This document shows, piece by piece, positions 52,456 through 60,761 of a stretch of 64,000 nucleotides of DNA; position 1 is the first letter of the stretch; each line of letters begins with the position of its first letter. The stretch is from Bradyrhizobium sp. CSS354. GTDB taxonomy: Bacteria > Pseudomonadota > Alphaproteobacteria > Rhizobiales > Xanthobacteraceae. The position numbers and the translations under genes were made by a program. Below the pieces are notes generated by a model. It had not been told where the DNA came from. It made no database searches and saw only the letters and a program-made list of their open reading frames with translations. The stretch spans positions 310,001 through 374,000 of the forward strand of contig NZ_JAACFU010000004.1 of assembly GCF_029051725.1 (NCBI RefSeq), written 5' to 3'.

Positions 52456-54381
52456 TCATTTGGGAGGAGCGGAGGGTTTTGGACATTTCAATGGCTGTTT
52501 TGGCAGGGGATACCGGCGCGCCTCCAGTAGGATCCTCAGTTCACGCTCGAATTCTCCAGAAATTTGAGTTCGCAGTCGAACCAGTTCATGGCTGGGAACG
52601 AAACCCTTCCAGGCCATTGCTTTGTGCAACTGGGCGATAGCGCCGTCACGGCCGGACACGAACTGTGCAACTGCGTGTCGGAAAAGATTCTCCGGACGAG
52701 TATCGAGACGGACGGCGATCTCCAGTTGATCGAACGCCTCCTTATCGCCCTTTTGGAGCAAGATGTACCCAAGCGTATCCCTTAGCTCTCCCTCCAAGAA
52801 AGAGCCTTTGGCGATCTTTGCCATGATTTTCACGGCTTCCCGTGCTGCCCTCTCGGCATTATCAAGATCGAGGCCGAAAAGTGCTAAAATCCAGGCCTGG
52901 CGGTTAAGGGAAAAAGCCCGCATCAGGGTGTCGGTCGGGCTCGTTTGCACGCTCTGTTCGGCCGCGTCGATCATTTCTTTGAACGTGGTAGAGTTTCCCA
53001 ACCCACTCTGATCCTGCTCTCGCAGTTTTTCGATTTGCTCCCAGTTCCATCCCCGGGCAAGCCACCAGGCGGTGTTTTTCACGATCGGCGAAGTGCCCTC
53101 TTGGAACTCAACGTTTTCAACACTGGCGCCACGCAGGTCGGTATTCGAAAAATCTACACCTTTGCAAAAAAGAGCCAAATCGAAAGAGGAGCCGGAGAGG
53201 TCAGCGTTCGCGAATGTCGTGTCTGCTATGATAGCGTGATCAAACGTCCCAGACGCAATTCGCGCGTTGTCAAACTTTGTGCCGTCCAGGGATACTTGCG
53301 CAAATCTCGCGCTGCGCAGCGTTGCACCGCTTAAATCAACACCTCTTAGGGAAATGCCGAAAAAAAATAGCGGTTGGTTATAACGCGCCAACCATCGAAT
53401 TCCCTCGGATTTTTTTCGAGCGCTGGACGCCTCAGATTTTACATCCTCCATGACTGAGTCGACCCGGAACGGAACCCAAGATAAGCGGTAGAGCCATTCG
53501 GAAAGCGGGGGTCCGCCCAAGAGTAGCACGACTACGCACGTTGCCGCGGTCAGTAATACGATACTGTACTTTTTGCTCTTGTTGAGGAACTCCAGCTCGA
53601 GCTCGTTCAGGTCCCCGTATGCGCCGGCCTCTTTCGCTACACTGAAGCCTAACAGCGCGCCCCTCTTTCGTCCGCTTCGATCCCAAAACAGCGCCGCCTC
53701 GCGAAATTTTGCCCGCTCCTCTATCCAACGAGAAAGACGGTCCCACTTGCGTGTGAGCGCTTCGTATTGCAGCTCGACGACGTCTCCTCGGTCGGACGGG
53801 GTCTGCTTCAGCACCCCGGCTTCGATCAGTCGCCCCAGGAGAGCCCTACCAGCCACCAGCTCGCCCTGAGCGAGCAGGACTTCGCGTTTCGCCGGCACGG
53901 CGATGCAACCGCCTGTTCGTTCCGACAAGTGGACGAGATGTATGAGCATTCGACGTGCGAGCTCGAGATCATTCGAAGAGAGCTTTGCCAGTACCTGCTC
54001 GCCCCGCTGTTCGGCCTCTTTCACAGGACTCGCATCGAAGGGAGCCAACCGGGTCGGCCGCGAGTAACGGTCTGATGCGGTCGTGCCCCCTTCACCGGCC
54101 TGCTGGTGTGCCGAGGTGTACCAACTCGCGACCCAGTAATCGATCAAACCCTGAGCCGTCTTACGATCCGCAGGTGCATCCAGTATCGCCCCCGCGGCAG
54201 CGGCACGGTTAATGAAGTCGGAGATCCGCTGTTCCCTTGCTGCGTCCTCCGCTGGAGACGGCTCCGCGCTGGCTTCGGCCATTTCCAGCAAATCCTCGTG
54301 CGCAGCCCGCAATGTATCGAGCGAACTAAACTGATCGTTCGGGGAGCCCGCCGCCTTCCCATCCACTGTGTGGTCTATCAT
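52456..54381 (-). CDS. STAND-like protein without NTPase: winged helix, TM, pentapeptide repeats and TPR
   Basis: 641 residues, ATG overlapping the preceding stop. N-terminal domain (~15-95, LRAAHEDLLEMAEASAEPSP, KTAQGLIDYWVASWY) is of a kind seen next to STAND modules. Residues ~130-230 correspond to the winged helix after a STAND NTPase (VELQYEALTRKWDRLSRWIEE, compare VNHEALTRGW in nSTAND1). There is no Walker A or B. One membrane helix (~275-297, SIVLLTAATCVVVLLLGG), pentapeptide repeats (~343-425, GVDLSGATLRSARF) and TPR-like helices end it. It may be a membrane-bound adaptor derived from a STAND protein. Confidence 0.78.
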   Translation of the reverse strand: MIDHTVDGKAAGSPNDQFSSLDTLRAAHEDLLEMAEASAEPSPAEDAAREQRISDFINRAAAAGAILDAPADRKTAQGLIDYWVASWYTSAHQQAGEGGTTASDRYSRPTRLAPFDASPVKEAEQRGEQVLAKLSSNDLELARRMLIHLVHLSERTGGCIAVPAKREVLLAQGELVAGRALLGRLIEAGVLKQTPSDRGDVVELQYEALTRKWDRLSRWIEERAKFREAALFWDRSGRKRGALLGFSVAKEAGAYGDLNELELEFLNKSKKYSIVLLTAATCVVVLLLGGPPLSEWLYRLSWVPFRVDSVMEDVKSEASSARKKSEGIRWLARYNQPLFFFGISLRGVDLSGATLRSARFAQVSLDGTKFDNARIASGTFDHAIIADTTFANADLSGSSFDLALFCKGVDFSNTDLRGASVENVEFQEGTSPIVKNTAWWLARGWNWEQIEKLREQDQSGLGNSTTFKEMIDAAEQSVQTSPTDTLMRAFSLNRQAWILALFGLDLDNAERAAREAVKIMAKIAKGSFLEGELRDTLGYILLQKGDKEAFDQLEIAVRLDTRPENLFRHAVAQFVSGRDGAIAQLHKAMAWKGFVPSHELVRLRTQISGEFERELRILLEARRYPLPKQPLKCPKPSAPPK

Positions 54382-55697
54382 CGTTTGATCACCGACATCA
54401 GACTGTTCAAAGGCATCGCCAGTTCGGTGAGCCGACCGCTGAGCGCATTGAGCTCATCATCGACCTCGAAAAAACGCATTTCACACGCGCTGTGGAACTC
54501 GTCGAACGCGCTCCCGCTTGCGTCGATCTCATCCGTCGTAGGAGATGGGGAGAGTGTAGAGTGCTCCCACAGAAGTAGACGGTCCTTCAATTCTCGTGAC
54601 CACACATCTTGAGGGTGTTTGTCACAAAGCTGGATGAACCTCGCTCTGAATTGCGGCCATTTTTTTTTGGGCATTTTTCCCATGGGCCCATGCTTATCGT
54701 AAAAGAGTTTCGCCGCACCTGCGAGCTCCTTGTCGACCCACTGCCATTCAAAATGCTGGTCGACCAACTCAACAAGGTGCGGCTGAAGCAGACTGAGGGC
54801 GGTGAGGTCGCCCGTAATTTGCTGAGACGTCGCATCTTTGGGATCGGCGGTGTCTTGGATGTGTTTTGCCATCTTGGTCATTGCTTGGACGAGATTGTCG
54901 AAGGGTATGGTAGAGGCCGCATTGGCGAGCGCCGAGTTTATCCGAGGCCCTTCTTGGAGCAGCTGGTTGAGACCGATGACCAACGCCTCCAAGTCGTCAC
55001 TCGACATTGGCTGCGCCGAGGCTCGATTCATGGTGGTGATGTGGTCGTCGAAATCATTGATCCATCCGATCTCGTTCTGCGCTCCGGGGAGACCCTGCGC
55101 CTGCAGCCGCGCTTTTTTCGCCAACGGCGCAAGCTCGATCGCATGCAGGGTAAGGCTGCGCGCGGCGCGCTTGTCGGTCTTTGCTGCCTCGACCTCCTCC
55201 TCGATCGTCCCTATCTTGAGCTGCAGACGATGCAGTCCATCGTGCAAAGACTTGTACTTCTTAAGGATCTGGATCTGTTTACTGGCCGCTTCGAAGTCCG
55301 CGCGAAACTGCCCCACCGTCTGCTGAACGATGGGCAGGTCCTTCAAGGCAACCAATGCCTCGATGCCACGGTTGACCCTGTCGACCAGTACTCCGCTGTC
55401 GAGCGGCCGTATCTCGTCGGGCCTAAAGGCATCGTCGCAAAACGCCCGGATGGCCGCGTCGTCCGGTCGAACCGTGACGACTCCCTGGAGCAACTTAGTC
55501 AACGCGGAGCGTCCTCGTTTGTCGGCCCAGTTCACCAATTCGAACGCGACGTCTTCGAGGCGTTGGTCTTCGTTGACGATGGCATCGAGGCGTGTTTCGA
55601 GGGACAATTGGACTACGCGTCTGAGTCCGACCTTGTCGAACCCTGCGACGAGCAATTTAGCCAACATTTCAATTTGCGTGCCGCTTAAAACAGGCAT
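54378..55697 (-). CDS. EAD1-coiled-coil protein (module B)
   Basis: 439 residues. Residues ~3-85 are EAD1-like (SGTQIEMLAKLLVAGFDKVG, ELVNWADKRGRSALTKLLQG). The rest is all alpha, with a coiled coil at ~125-210 (FRADFEAASKQIQILKKYKS, IEEEVEAAKTDKRAARS). No enzyme motif is seen. It could be a scaffold joining EAD1-trypsin to the STAND-like protein encoded next (overlap ATGA), or a toxin of unknown type. GGAG lies seven bases before the ATG. Confidence 0.75.
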   Translation of the reverse strand: MPVLSGTQIEMLAKLLVAGFDKVGLRRVVQLSLETRLDAIVNEDQRLEDVAFELVNWADKRGRSALTKLLQGVVTVRPDDAAIRAFCDDAFRPDEIRPLDSGVLVDRVNRGIEALVALKDLPIVQQTVGQFRADFEAASKQIQILKKYKSLHDGLHRLQLKIGTIEEEVEAAKTDKRAARSLTLHAIELAPLAKKARLQAQGLPGAQNEIGWINDFDDHITTMNRASAQPMSSDDLEALVIGLNQLLQEGPRINSALANAASTIPFDNLVQAMTKMAKHIQDTADPKDATSQQITGDLTALSLLQPHLVELVDQHFEWQWVDKELAGAAKLFYDKHGPMGKMPKKKWPQFRARFIQLCDKHPQDVWSRELKDRLLLWEHSTLSPSPTTDEIDASGSAFDEFHSACEMRFFEVDDELNALSGRLTELAMPLNSLMSVIKR

Positions 55698-55783
55698 CTC
55701 AATGGCTCCGCCATTGCACTGTGGAGCTTCAGGACCAAGGCGAAGCGAGCTGAACAGCAGCCGTCGCCTGGCGCGACGTCAAA

Positions 55784-57712
55784 TCAAAGCACTAGATCCT
55801 GCGGTCCTCGGATCATGAGCGCGCGGGGCAATGAAATTCCCTCCTCCCGTTGCCGAACCAAGCTATCGCGATCACGCAGCTTACCGAAATTAAGGCCTGT
55901 CTCCTCCTCGATCTTGGCGACGAGAATCTGGTAAGTTCGGAACTCGCCAAAAACAAACGCTGCTTCGCTAATGTCTTTCAGCATCTCGCCCTGGCTCAGG
56001 ACGTAGCCGGCTGAGGAAAGCTCGTTGTTGTCGGCATTGACTAGCACCGCAATCTTCCAGAACTCCTGCGGCAACTTTACTAGGCCTCGATAATCCTGGT
56101 CAGTGTCACGCATGACCGGGCCCGTGAACACCGACACCTTCAAGTCCTTGGCCATGGTGCTATCGAGAATATATCCCTCGAGATTGCTCCATTCCTTCTG
56201 ATTGAGATCTTTGTGCTGTGGAGCAGCGTTGACGTAGTGAAAGGTGTCGTCATTAGCCTGGGCCGCGTGTTCCTTGTTTCCCCAAACCGGATCCAGCCGC
56301 CGGACCATATGACCGCGATCGAGTTCGTTGCTGCGATAGATCTCGTTGCCGAGCTGCAGATCCTCTGAGATGCGCAGATCGATGAACCACTTGTCGGTTC
56401 TCCGGAATGCGCGACGACTTTCCTTTCCGTCGATATTGACGCCGGTGAAGATTGGTAGTTTGCGACTGGCACTGTGCGTTACCGAAAAATGCCGGTACTT
56501 GAGCTCATATTGCTTCTTTTTGCCTTTGCCCTTAACTGCGACCGCATCCTTGGCCCAGCGTCCGAGCTTGGGAAGTGGAACATCGGGCCCAAGGAATCCG
56601 CTAACGTAGCCGTCCCGATCGGCGAAGAACTCTGGCTTGTGGCGACCATCGGCAAGCGCCTCTTCTTGTACAAGTTTTGGAACTTTGACCGCGATGGTGG
56701 TGGAGATGTTGCGTAGCGCGTCCTTAATTGCACTCACTTTCACAGCAAAGTTGCCGGACAGAAACGCTCCTGAGAAATGCAGGCCAACCACTTTTCCACT
56801 CTCGATGTCGATGACCTTAGAGCCCGAGTTGCCACCAAGCGTGGTACAATCGTGAATGAAGTAGTGTTCGTCCGGAGTAGGAAAACTGACCTTGCCAGGC
56901 GCGAAGCGTTTGACGTCAAAGATATCGCCGAAATACCGACGCATAGCGTCGAGGCCGTTGCGGCTGTCAAAGGCGGGATAACCGATGACACCTATGGTTT
57001 GGCGCTGCTCCACCTCTTTGTCCGCAAGCGCAATCGGCGATGGTAGCGCTTTGTCGGACGCAATTCGCAGGAGGGCGATGTCCGGCTCGTTCTTACCGGC
57101 TATGTGCAGTATCTTTTCAACGCTGACTTCGATCGCGAGGTCGATTTCGTACTCCTCACGGAAATCGATGCTGGCCTCAATTTGATTGCCGAGAAGGTTA
57201 GTTGCAAAGGCGAACCCAGCGCCCCGGCCGATTGCAAACTCCTCCGCTACATGGCGGTTGGTCATCACGATGTTTTCTGCGACCAACCAGCCAGTGCCGA
57301 CCCATTGATAGGTCATGTGATTGTGCAACTCGACCCGACCAACCCGGGCGATCGCCTGTTCAATATTGCCACGTGTCCGTTGCAGGACGGTACGCCAAAC
57401 CCTGCTGTCTGGGATAAGGAACGTTCCATTCTGTACGACCAGCGAGGGCCGGCCTTGCTCGAGCACGATCGCTTCCAGCGCAGCGCTACCGCCCGAGGGT
57501 GGCGGGGGGGCCCGGGGTCGCGCTGCCCCTTCCAAACCACGCAATGGCGCCCGTGGAAACCTCGCCCTCGTCAAGGCACGCTCGATCAGTTCGGGTGCAA
57601 TCCCGAGCTTCTGTGCCAACGGGAGCTTGCCGGCAGCGGCACGCTGCCGGATTTCTTCGATCAGATCCTCGTCCTGTAAGAACGATTGGAATTGCTGGCC
57701 CGCGTGCTGCAC
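55784..57712 (-). CDS. Trypsin-like protease fused to DNA/RNA non-specific endonuclease
   Basis: I take GTG 57712 as start (AGGAGGGAG just upstream); the frame is open to a TTG at 57757. 642 residues, no signal peptide. The protease domain (~85-345): lead-in LEAIVLEQGRPSLVVQNG, VMTNRHVAEE (His154), NEPDIALLRI (Asp211), TLGGNSGSKV (Ser296). The C-terminus (~395-600) is an NUC/Endonuclease_NS domain: LDRGHMVRR with catalytic DRGH (465-468), then FHYVNAAPQHKDLNQKEW with the metal-binding Asn. Both active sites are intact. The protease may release or activate the nuclease. First gene of the module B operon; 86 bases to the next gene. Confidence 0.88.
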   Translation of the reverse strand: MQHAGQQFQSFLQDEDLIEEIRQRAAAGKLPLAQKLGIAPELIERALTRARFPRAPLRGLEGAARPRAPPPPSGGSAALEAIVLEQGRPSLVVQNGTFLIPDSRVWRTVLQRTRGNIEQAIARVGRVELHNHMTYQWVGTGWLVAENIVMTNRHVAEEFAIGRGAGFAFATNLLGNQIEASIDFREEYEIDLAIEVSVEKILHIAGKNEPDIALLRIASDKALPSPIALADKEVEQRQTIGVIGYPAFDSRNGLDAMRRYFGDIFDVKRFAPGKVSFPTPDEHYFIHDCTTLGGNSGSKVIDIESGKVVGLHFSGAFLSGNFAVKVSAIKDALRNISTTIAVKVPKLVQEEALADGRHKPEFFADRDGYVSGFLGPDVPLPKLGRWAKDAVAVKGKGKKKQYELKYRHFSVTHSASRKLPIFTGVNIDGKESRRAFRRTDKWFIDLRISEDLQLGNEIYRSNELDRGHMVRRLDPVWGNKEHAAQANDDTFHYVNAAPQHKDLNQKEWSNLEGYILDSTMAKDLKVSVFTGPVMRDTDQDYRGLVKLPQEFWKIAVLVNADNNELSSAGYVLSQGEMLKDISEAAFVFGEFRTYQILVAKIEEETGLNFGKLRDRDSLVRQREEGISLPRALMIRGPQDLVL

Positions 57713-57824
57713 CTCTCCCTCCTCTTGGACGGATCGCGCTAAAGACGTTGCAGGCAAGTTATGCTTAATCTAGATTGCATCATCTTTCATGAACGCGCAA
57801 GTAGCAGCTCGCGGAGAGACAACG
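57713..57824. promoter_or_regulatory. Divergent promoter region of conflict module B
   Basis: About 110 bases between the trypsin-nuclease gene (minus) and the EAD1-trypsin gene (plus). TATGCTTAATCT near 57760 is A/T-rich and could serve as -10 in either direction. The short shared region suggests joint control of both transcripts. Confidence 0.4.
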
Positions 57825-58952
57825 ATGTCGGAGTTGGATCTTAAGCCGGCTCCCACCTTCAGCCCGGGAGAATTGGAGCAGGTTGCCGAGGCGATCGTGG
57901 ACAGCTTCGACCTCGGCGAGCTGACGCGGGCGCTGCGATTCAAGTGGGGAATGGTGCTGGCGAACTTCGTCAACATCCACCAAGGTTTTTGCGGAACGGT
58001 TGGTGACCTTGTCGCTTACACCGAGCGCCGGAGGAAGACCGTCGAACTGGTAGCGTTGGCGTATGCTGAGAGACCTGATCACGCCGCGTTGCGCCAACTC
58101 GCTCAAGTTCACGGCCTGTCGCTGCCGACAATCGAGCTAAAGTACGACTTGAGCAAGCCTTTGCCACCGAAGCCTGCGGGCCTAGAAGCTATGGTCGCTC
58201 GACACTCGCGCCTGGTCGACTATGCCCGCTTTCTCAACCGTTTCATGAGTTTCGGCGACCGGCTTTGCCGGATCGAAACGCCCTATATGCTGGGAACTGG
58301 TTTCTTGGTCGCCGCGGATCTCGTGCTGACCAATTTTCACGTGGTTGAAGAGGTGATCCGTACGCCAAGCCAAGCCGAACAGGTAGTGTGCCGTTTCGAC
58401 TACCGCTCAGGAAGCGCCTTTGAGAAGAGCGCGCCTAAGAAAAGGTCGGGCAAGCGCAACGAACCAGGACGACCGACCGCCTGCCCGCTGGCGTCGCAAT
58501 GGCTGGTCGCAAAAAGCCCGTACGCCAACAGCGATATCGGTGAGCCAGGAGAGGCCGGCGTCGCGGAGCTCGATTACGCCCTTCTTCGAGTGGCCGAATC
58601 CATCGGCAGAACGCCCGGCATGAAAGCTGAGGAGCGCGGCTGGTTCAGTCTGGTACCTGAACGCTCGCTACTCGCAGTACGCGACTTCGTCGTGGTTCCG
58701 CAGCATGCAGAGGGAGAGACACTCTCGGTAGCGTGGGGCAATGTGTTGGCCTTCAATTCCGCCGCGACGCGAGTCAGATATGACGCGATCACGAACGACG
58801 GCTCCTCCGGGTCCCCCTGCTTTACCGCCGATCTGGACATTTTCGGTCTCCACCACGCGACAGACTCCAACAAGCGACCAACATACAATCAGGCCGTACC
58901 TCTCGACCTGATCGCCGCGGACCTCAAGGCGAAGAATATCGCAATCCAATGA
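57825..58952 (+). CDS. EAD1-trypsin-like protease (module B)
   Basis: ATG 57825 with CGGAGAG upstream (an earlier in-frame ATG, 57789, has none). 375 residues. EAD1-like domain ~13-100 (SPGELEQVAEAIVDSFDLGE, then RRKTVELVALAYAERPDHAA), then protease: GTGFLVAADLVLTNFHVVEE (His172), VAELDYALLRV (Asp250), VVPQHAEGETL, and DGSSGSPCF (Ser328). The triad is intact. Domain order and the DYALLKL/PQH/GSSGSPCF motifs match the gene at 48826, so the two are paralogues serving different modules. No export signal. Confidence 0.87.
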   Translation: MSELDLKPAPTFSPGELEQVAEAIVDSFDLGELTRALRFKWGMVLANFVNIHQGFCGTVGDLVAYTERRRKTVELVALAYAERPDHAALRQLAQVHGLSLPTIELKYDLSKPLPPKPAGLEAMVARHSRLVDYARFLNRFMSFGDRLCRIETPYMLGTGFLVAADLVLTNFHVVEEVIRTPSQAEQVVCRFDYRSGSAFEKSAPKKRSGKRNEPGRPTACPLASQWLVAKSPYANSDIGEPGEAGVAELDYALLRVAESIGRTPGMKAEERGWFSLVPERSLLAVRDFVVVPQHAEGETLSVAWGNVLAFNSAATRVRYDAITNDGSSGSPCFTADLDIFGLHHATDSNKRPTYNQAVPLDLIAADLKAKNIAIQ

Positions 58953-59452
58953 GGCTGCTAAGGCCTACACCAGATGTGGTCTATCGCCCTAGCGTCTGCG
59001 GCAGCCATATTGAGCACCGAGCCTATGGCGAGCGATCCAAAGCAGGCCCTTGAATGCATCGACACTTTGAGTATTTGGTCGGTATGGGACATTCAACCGA
59101 CGTCAGGCTTCGTCTAATTACCAGCCAGCCGCCCAGTTGACTCCCCCAAGAGCAAAACAGCAGTGACGCCCACTGCCGCGCGGTGGTCACTGGTGAAGAA
59201 TTCGAACGAAGAGCGTCTCGTTCGCCATCAACCAACGACTGCTTCTGATTCCACGGGTGACCCTAGAGGAACGCGAGTCAGCAGTCGGATGTGAAGACGG
59301 GGTCGCATTGGTTCGTCTCGGCGTCGACTACAAGGGGCTGCGTCAAACATAAACACTGGTTTAGGTTTTAAAGTTCTGATCTTTGTACTCAGGCTGCCCA
59401 CGTGATTTCGGGCCAAATGCTCTATGCGAAGTCATTACGATTGCCAGCGGAG
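58953..59452. other. 500-base stretch without a recognised gene
   Basis: Between the EAD1-trypsin gene and the DUF3732 remnant, whose 3' ends converge. Open frames are short and lack support. No terminator was evident. Confidence 0.3.
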
Positions 59453-60240
59453 TTATGATTCCGGCCAGTCGTATGGCACAAGGGCTGCATTTCCTCGCCA
59501 CTGTTGTACAATAGCGTCTTCGAACCAGACGTCCTTGAGGTGTGCGTGGTCCAGGACAATCAACTGGAAGCCCGAGCCTATTTCATCACATGCTACAGAC
59601 ATCAGCTTAAACAGCGATTGGACTGCCGTGCGATCATCGTCCTTTTCGATCTCATCGAGCCCGCCTTCCACACTATCAGGAGGGTAATATGCTTGCGTCG
59701 GCTGATCAAAGATTAGAAATGCCGGTACTGGCCGATCCTTTTTCCTTAGCGACCAGTGTAGCGCGAGATGGCTGAGTACGTGATAGCCAATCCAATTTTC
59801 GCCGCTTCCCATACGATTCAACGGAATTGGGCCGTCGACGGTATTCGCCACGACTGTAAGTTTTTTTCAAATCAAGACGCAGCGAGCTTCCGCTATGCTC
59901 CAGATCAAGCATATCGGAGTATTCCGTCATTTTCTTGCCGATAAAGCTTAAGATAGTTTCGAGCCGAGATTCCATATCGTCAGAATTAATACGTGATCGA
60001 ACACTCTCGATCATCGCCTTCAACTCGACAATCTGCCCAGCCAAGCCGTCGTCGTCTACCTTGGGCTCAACCGACTCCAAAAACTCTGACAGACGTCCAA
60101 GAAACCGCCCCCGCTCGAGGAGCATGTCTTGGCGCCCTTTGACTGATTCATCTTCGAGGATGGAACGATGAAGCTCTCTCTGAACCGTTCGCAAGTTTGT
60201 CCGTTCTACGAAGATGAATCGGGCGGCTGGGTTGTGAAGC
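59453..60240 (-). pseudogene. Remnant of a DUF3732 SMC-like ATPase, frameshifted at a T7 tract
   Basis: The C-terminal part (59453-59851) carries the DUF3732 hallmark RMGSGENWIGYHVLSHLALH and FLIFDQPTQAYYP (the ABC signature and Walker B). The preceding coiled-coil part (~59868-60230, LLERGRFLGRLSEFLESV) is in another frame. They join if one base is removed from the T7 run at 59861-59867 (LKK-LTVVANTVDGPIPLNR). The Walker A end of the gene is missing. DUF3732 ATPases belong to three-component ABC-type conflict systems; no partner is left here. Confidence 0.8.
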
Positions 60241-60761
60241 CCGAAACCATTTTTCTTGACTTTACTGTTCGGTTCAAGGCAAGCGACCTGCGTTTGGGGC
60301 GTTTGGCAAGTGCGCCCAGGCGCCTTTTCAATCCCCGTGCAAAGCGCGGCTACGCCTGGACACCGAATAATTCTTGCACCGGCTAATTGATATTTCTGGA
60401 TTCCGGATCTCACGGACTGACGAACAGATATTTGAACGAGCAATCAAAACGTTTATGGACAAAAGAGGAAAGCCTTGGAAGGCTCCTGCCGCAAGCAGTA
60501 ACTATAACTACCTCGAAATTCCATTCTCGCAGTTTTGGAAAGACGTGGTTTTGCCAACTATTTAACTGGCCAATTTGGCCATCGCGGATCCAACTGGATC
60601 CGGAAAAGTGCTGTCACGGAACAAATTAGCCAGCGACCTAGCGCGCTGCTCCGAATTGCACCGGCACCCTTCTCGAGCATGGGCACGCCACGCTCTGCCA
60701 GAAACGCGGCCGTTCCGTTGTGGACAGACTCGCTCCCCTGATCTGGCAGACATTGAGTGAG
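60241..60761. other. Scar region between DUF3732 remnant and brxL
   Basis: 520 bases. A 63-codon plus frame at 60374-60565 (TDEQIFERAIKTFMDKRGKP) looks like a piece of a coding sequence, but has no ribosome site or family. Probably debris of rearrangement at the end of the BREX operon. Confidence 0.35.

Noticed and set aside
60374..60565. 63-codon plus frame before brxL
   Set aside because: Looks partly coding but has no ribosome site, family or partner; treated as debris.
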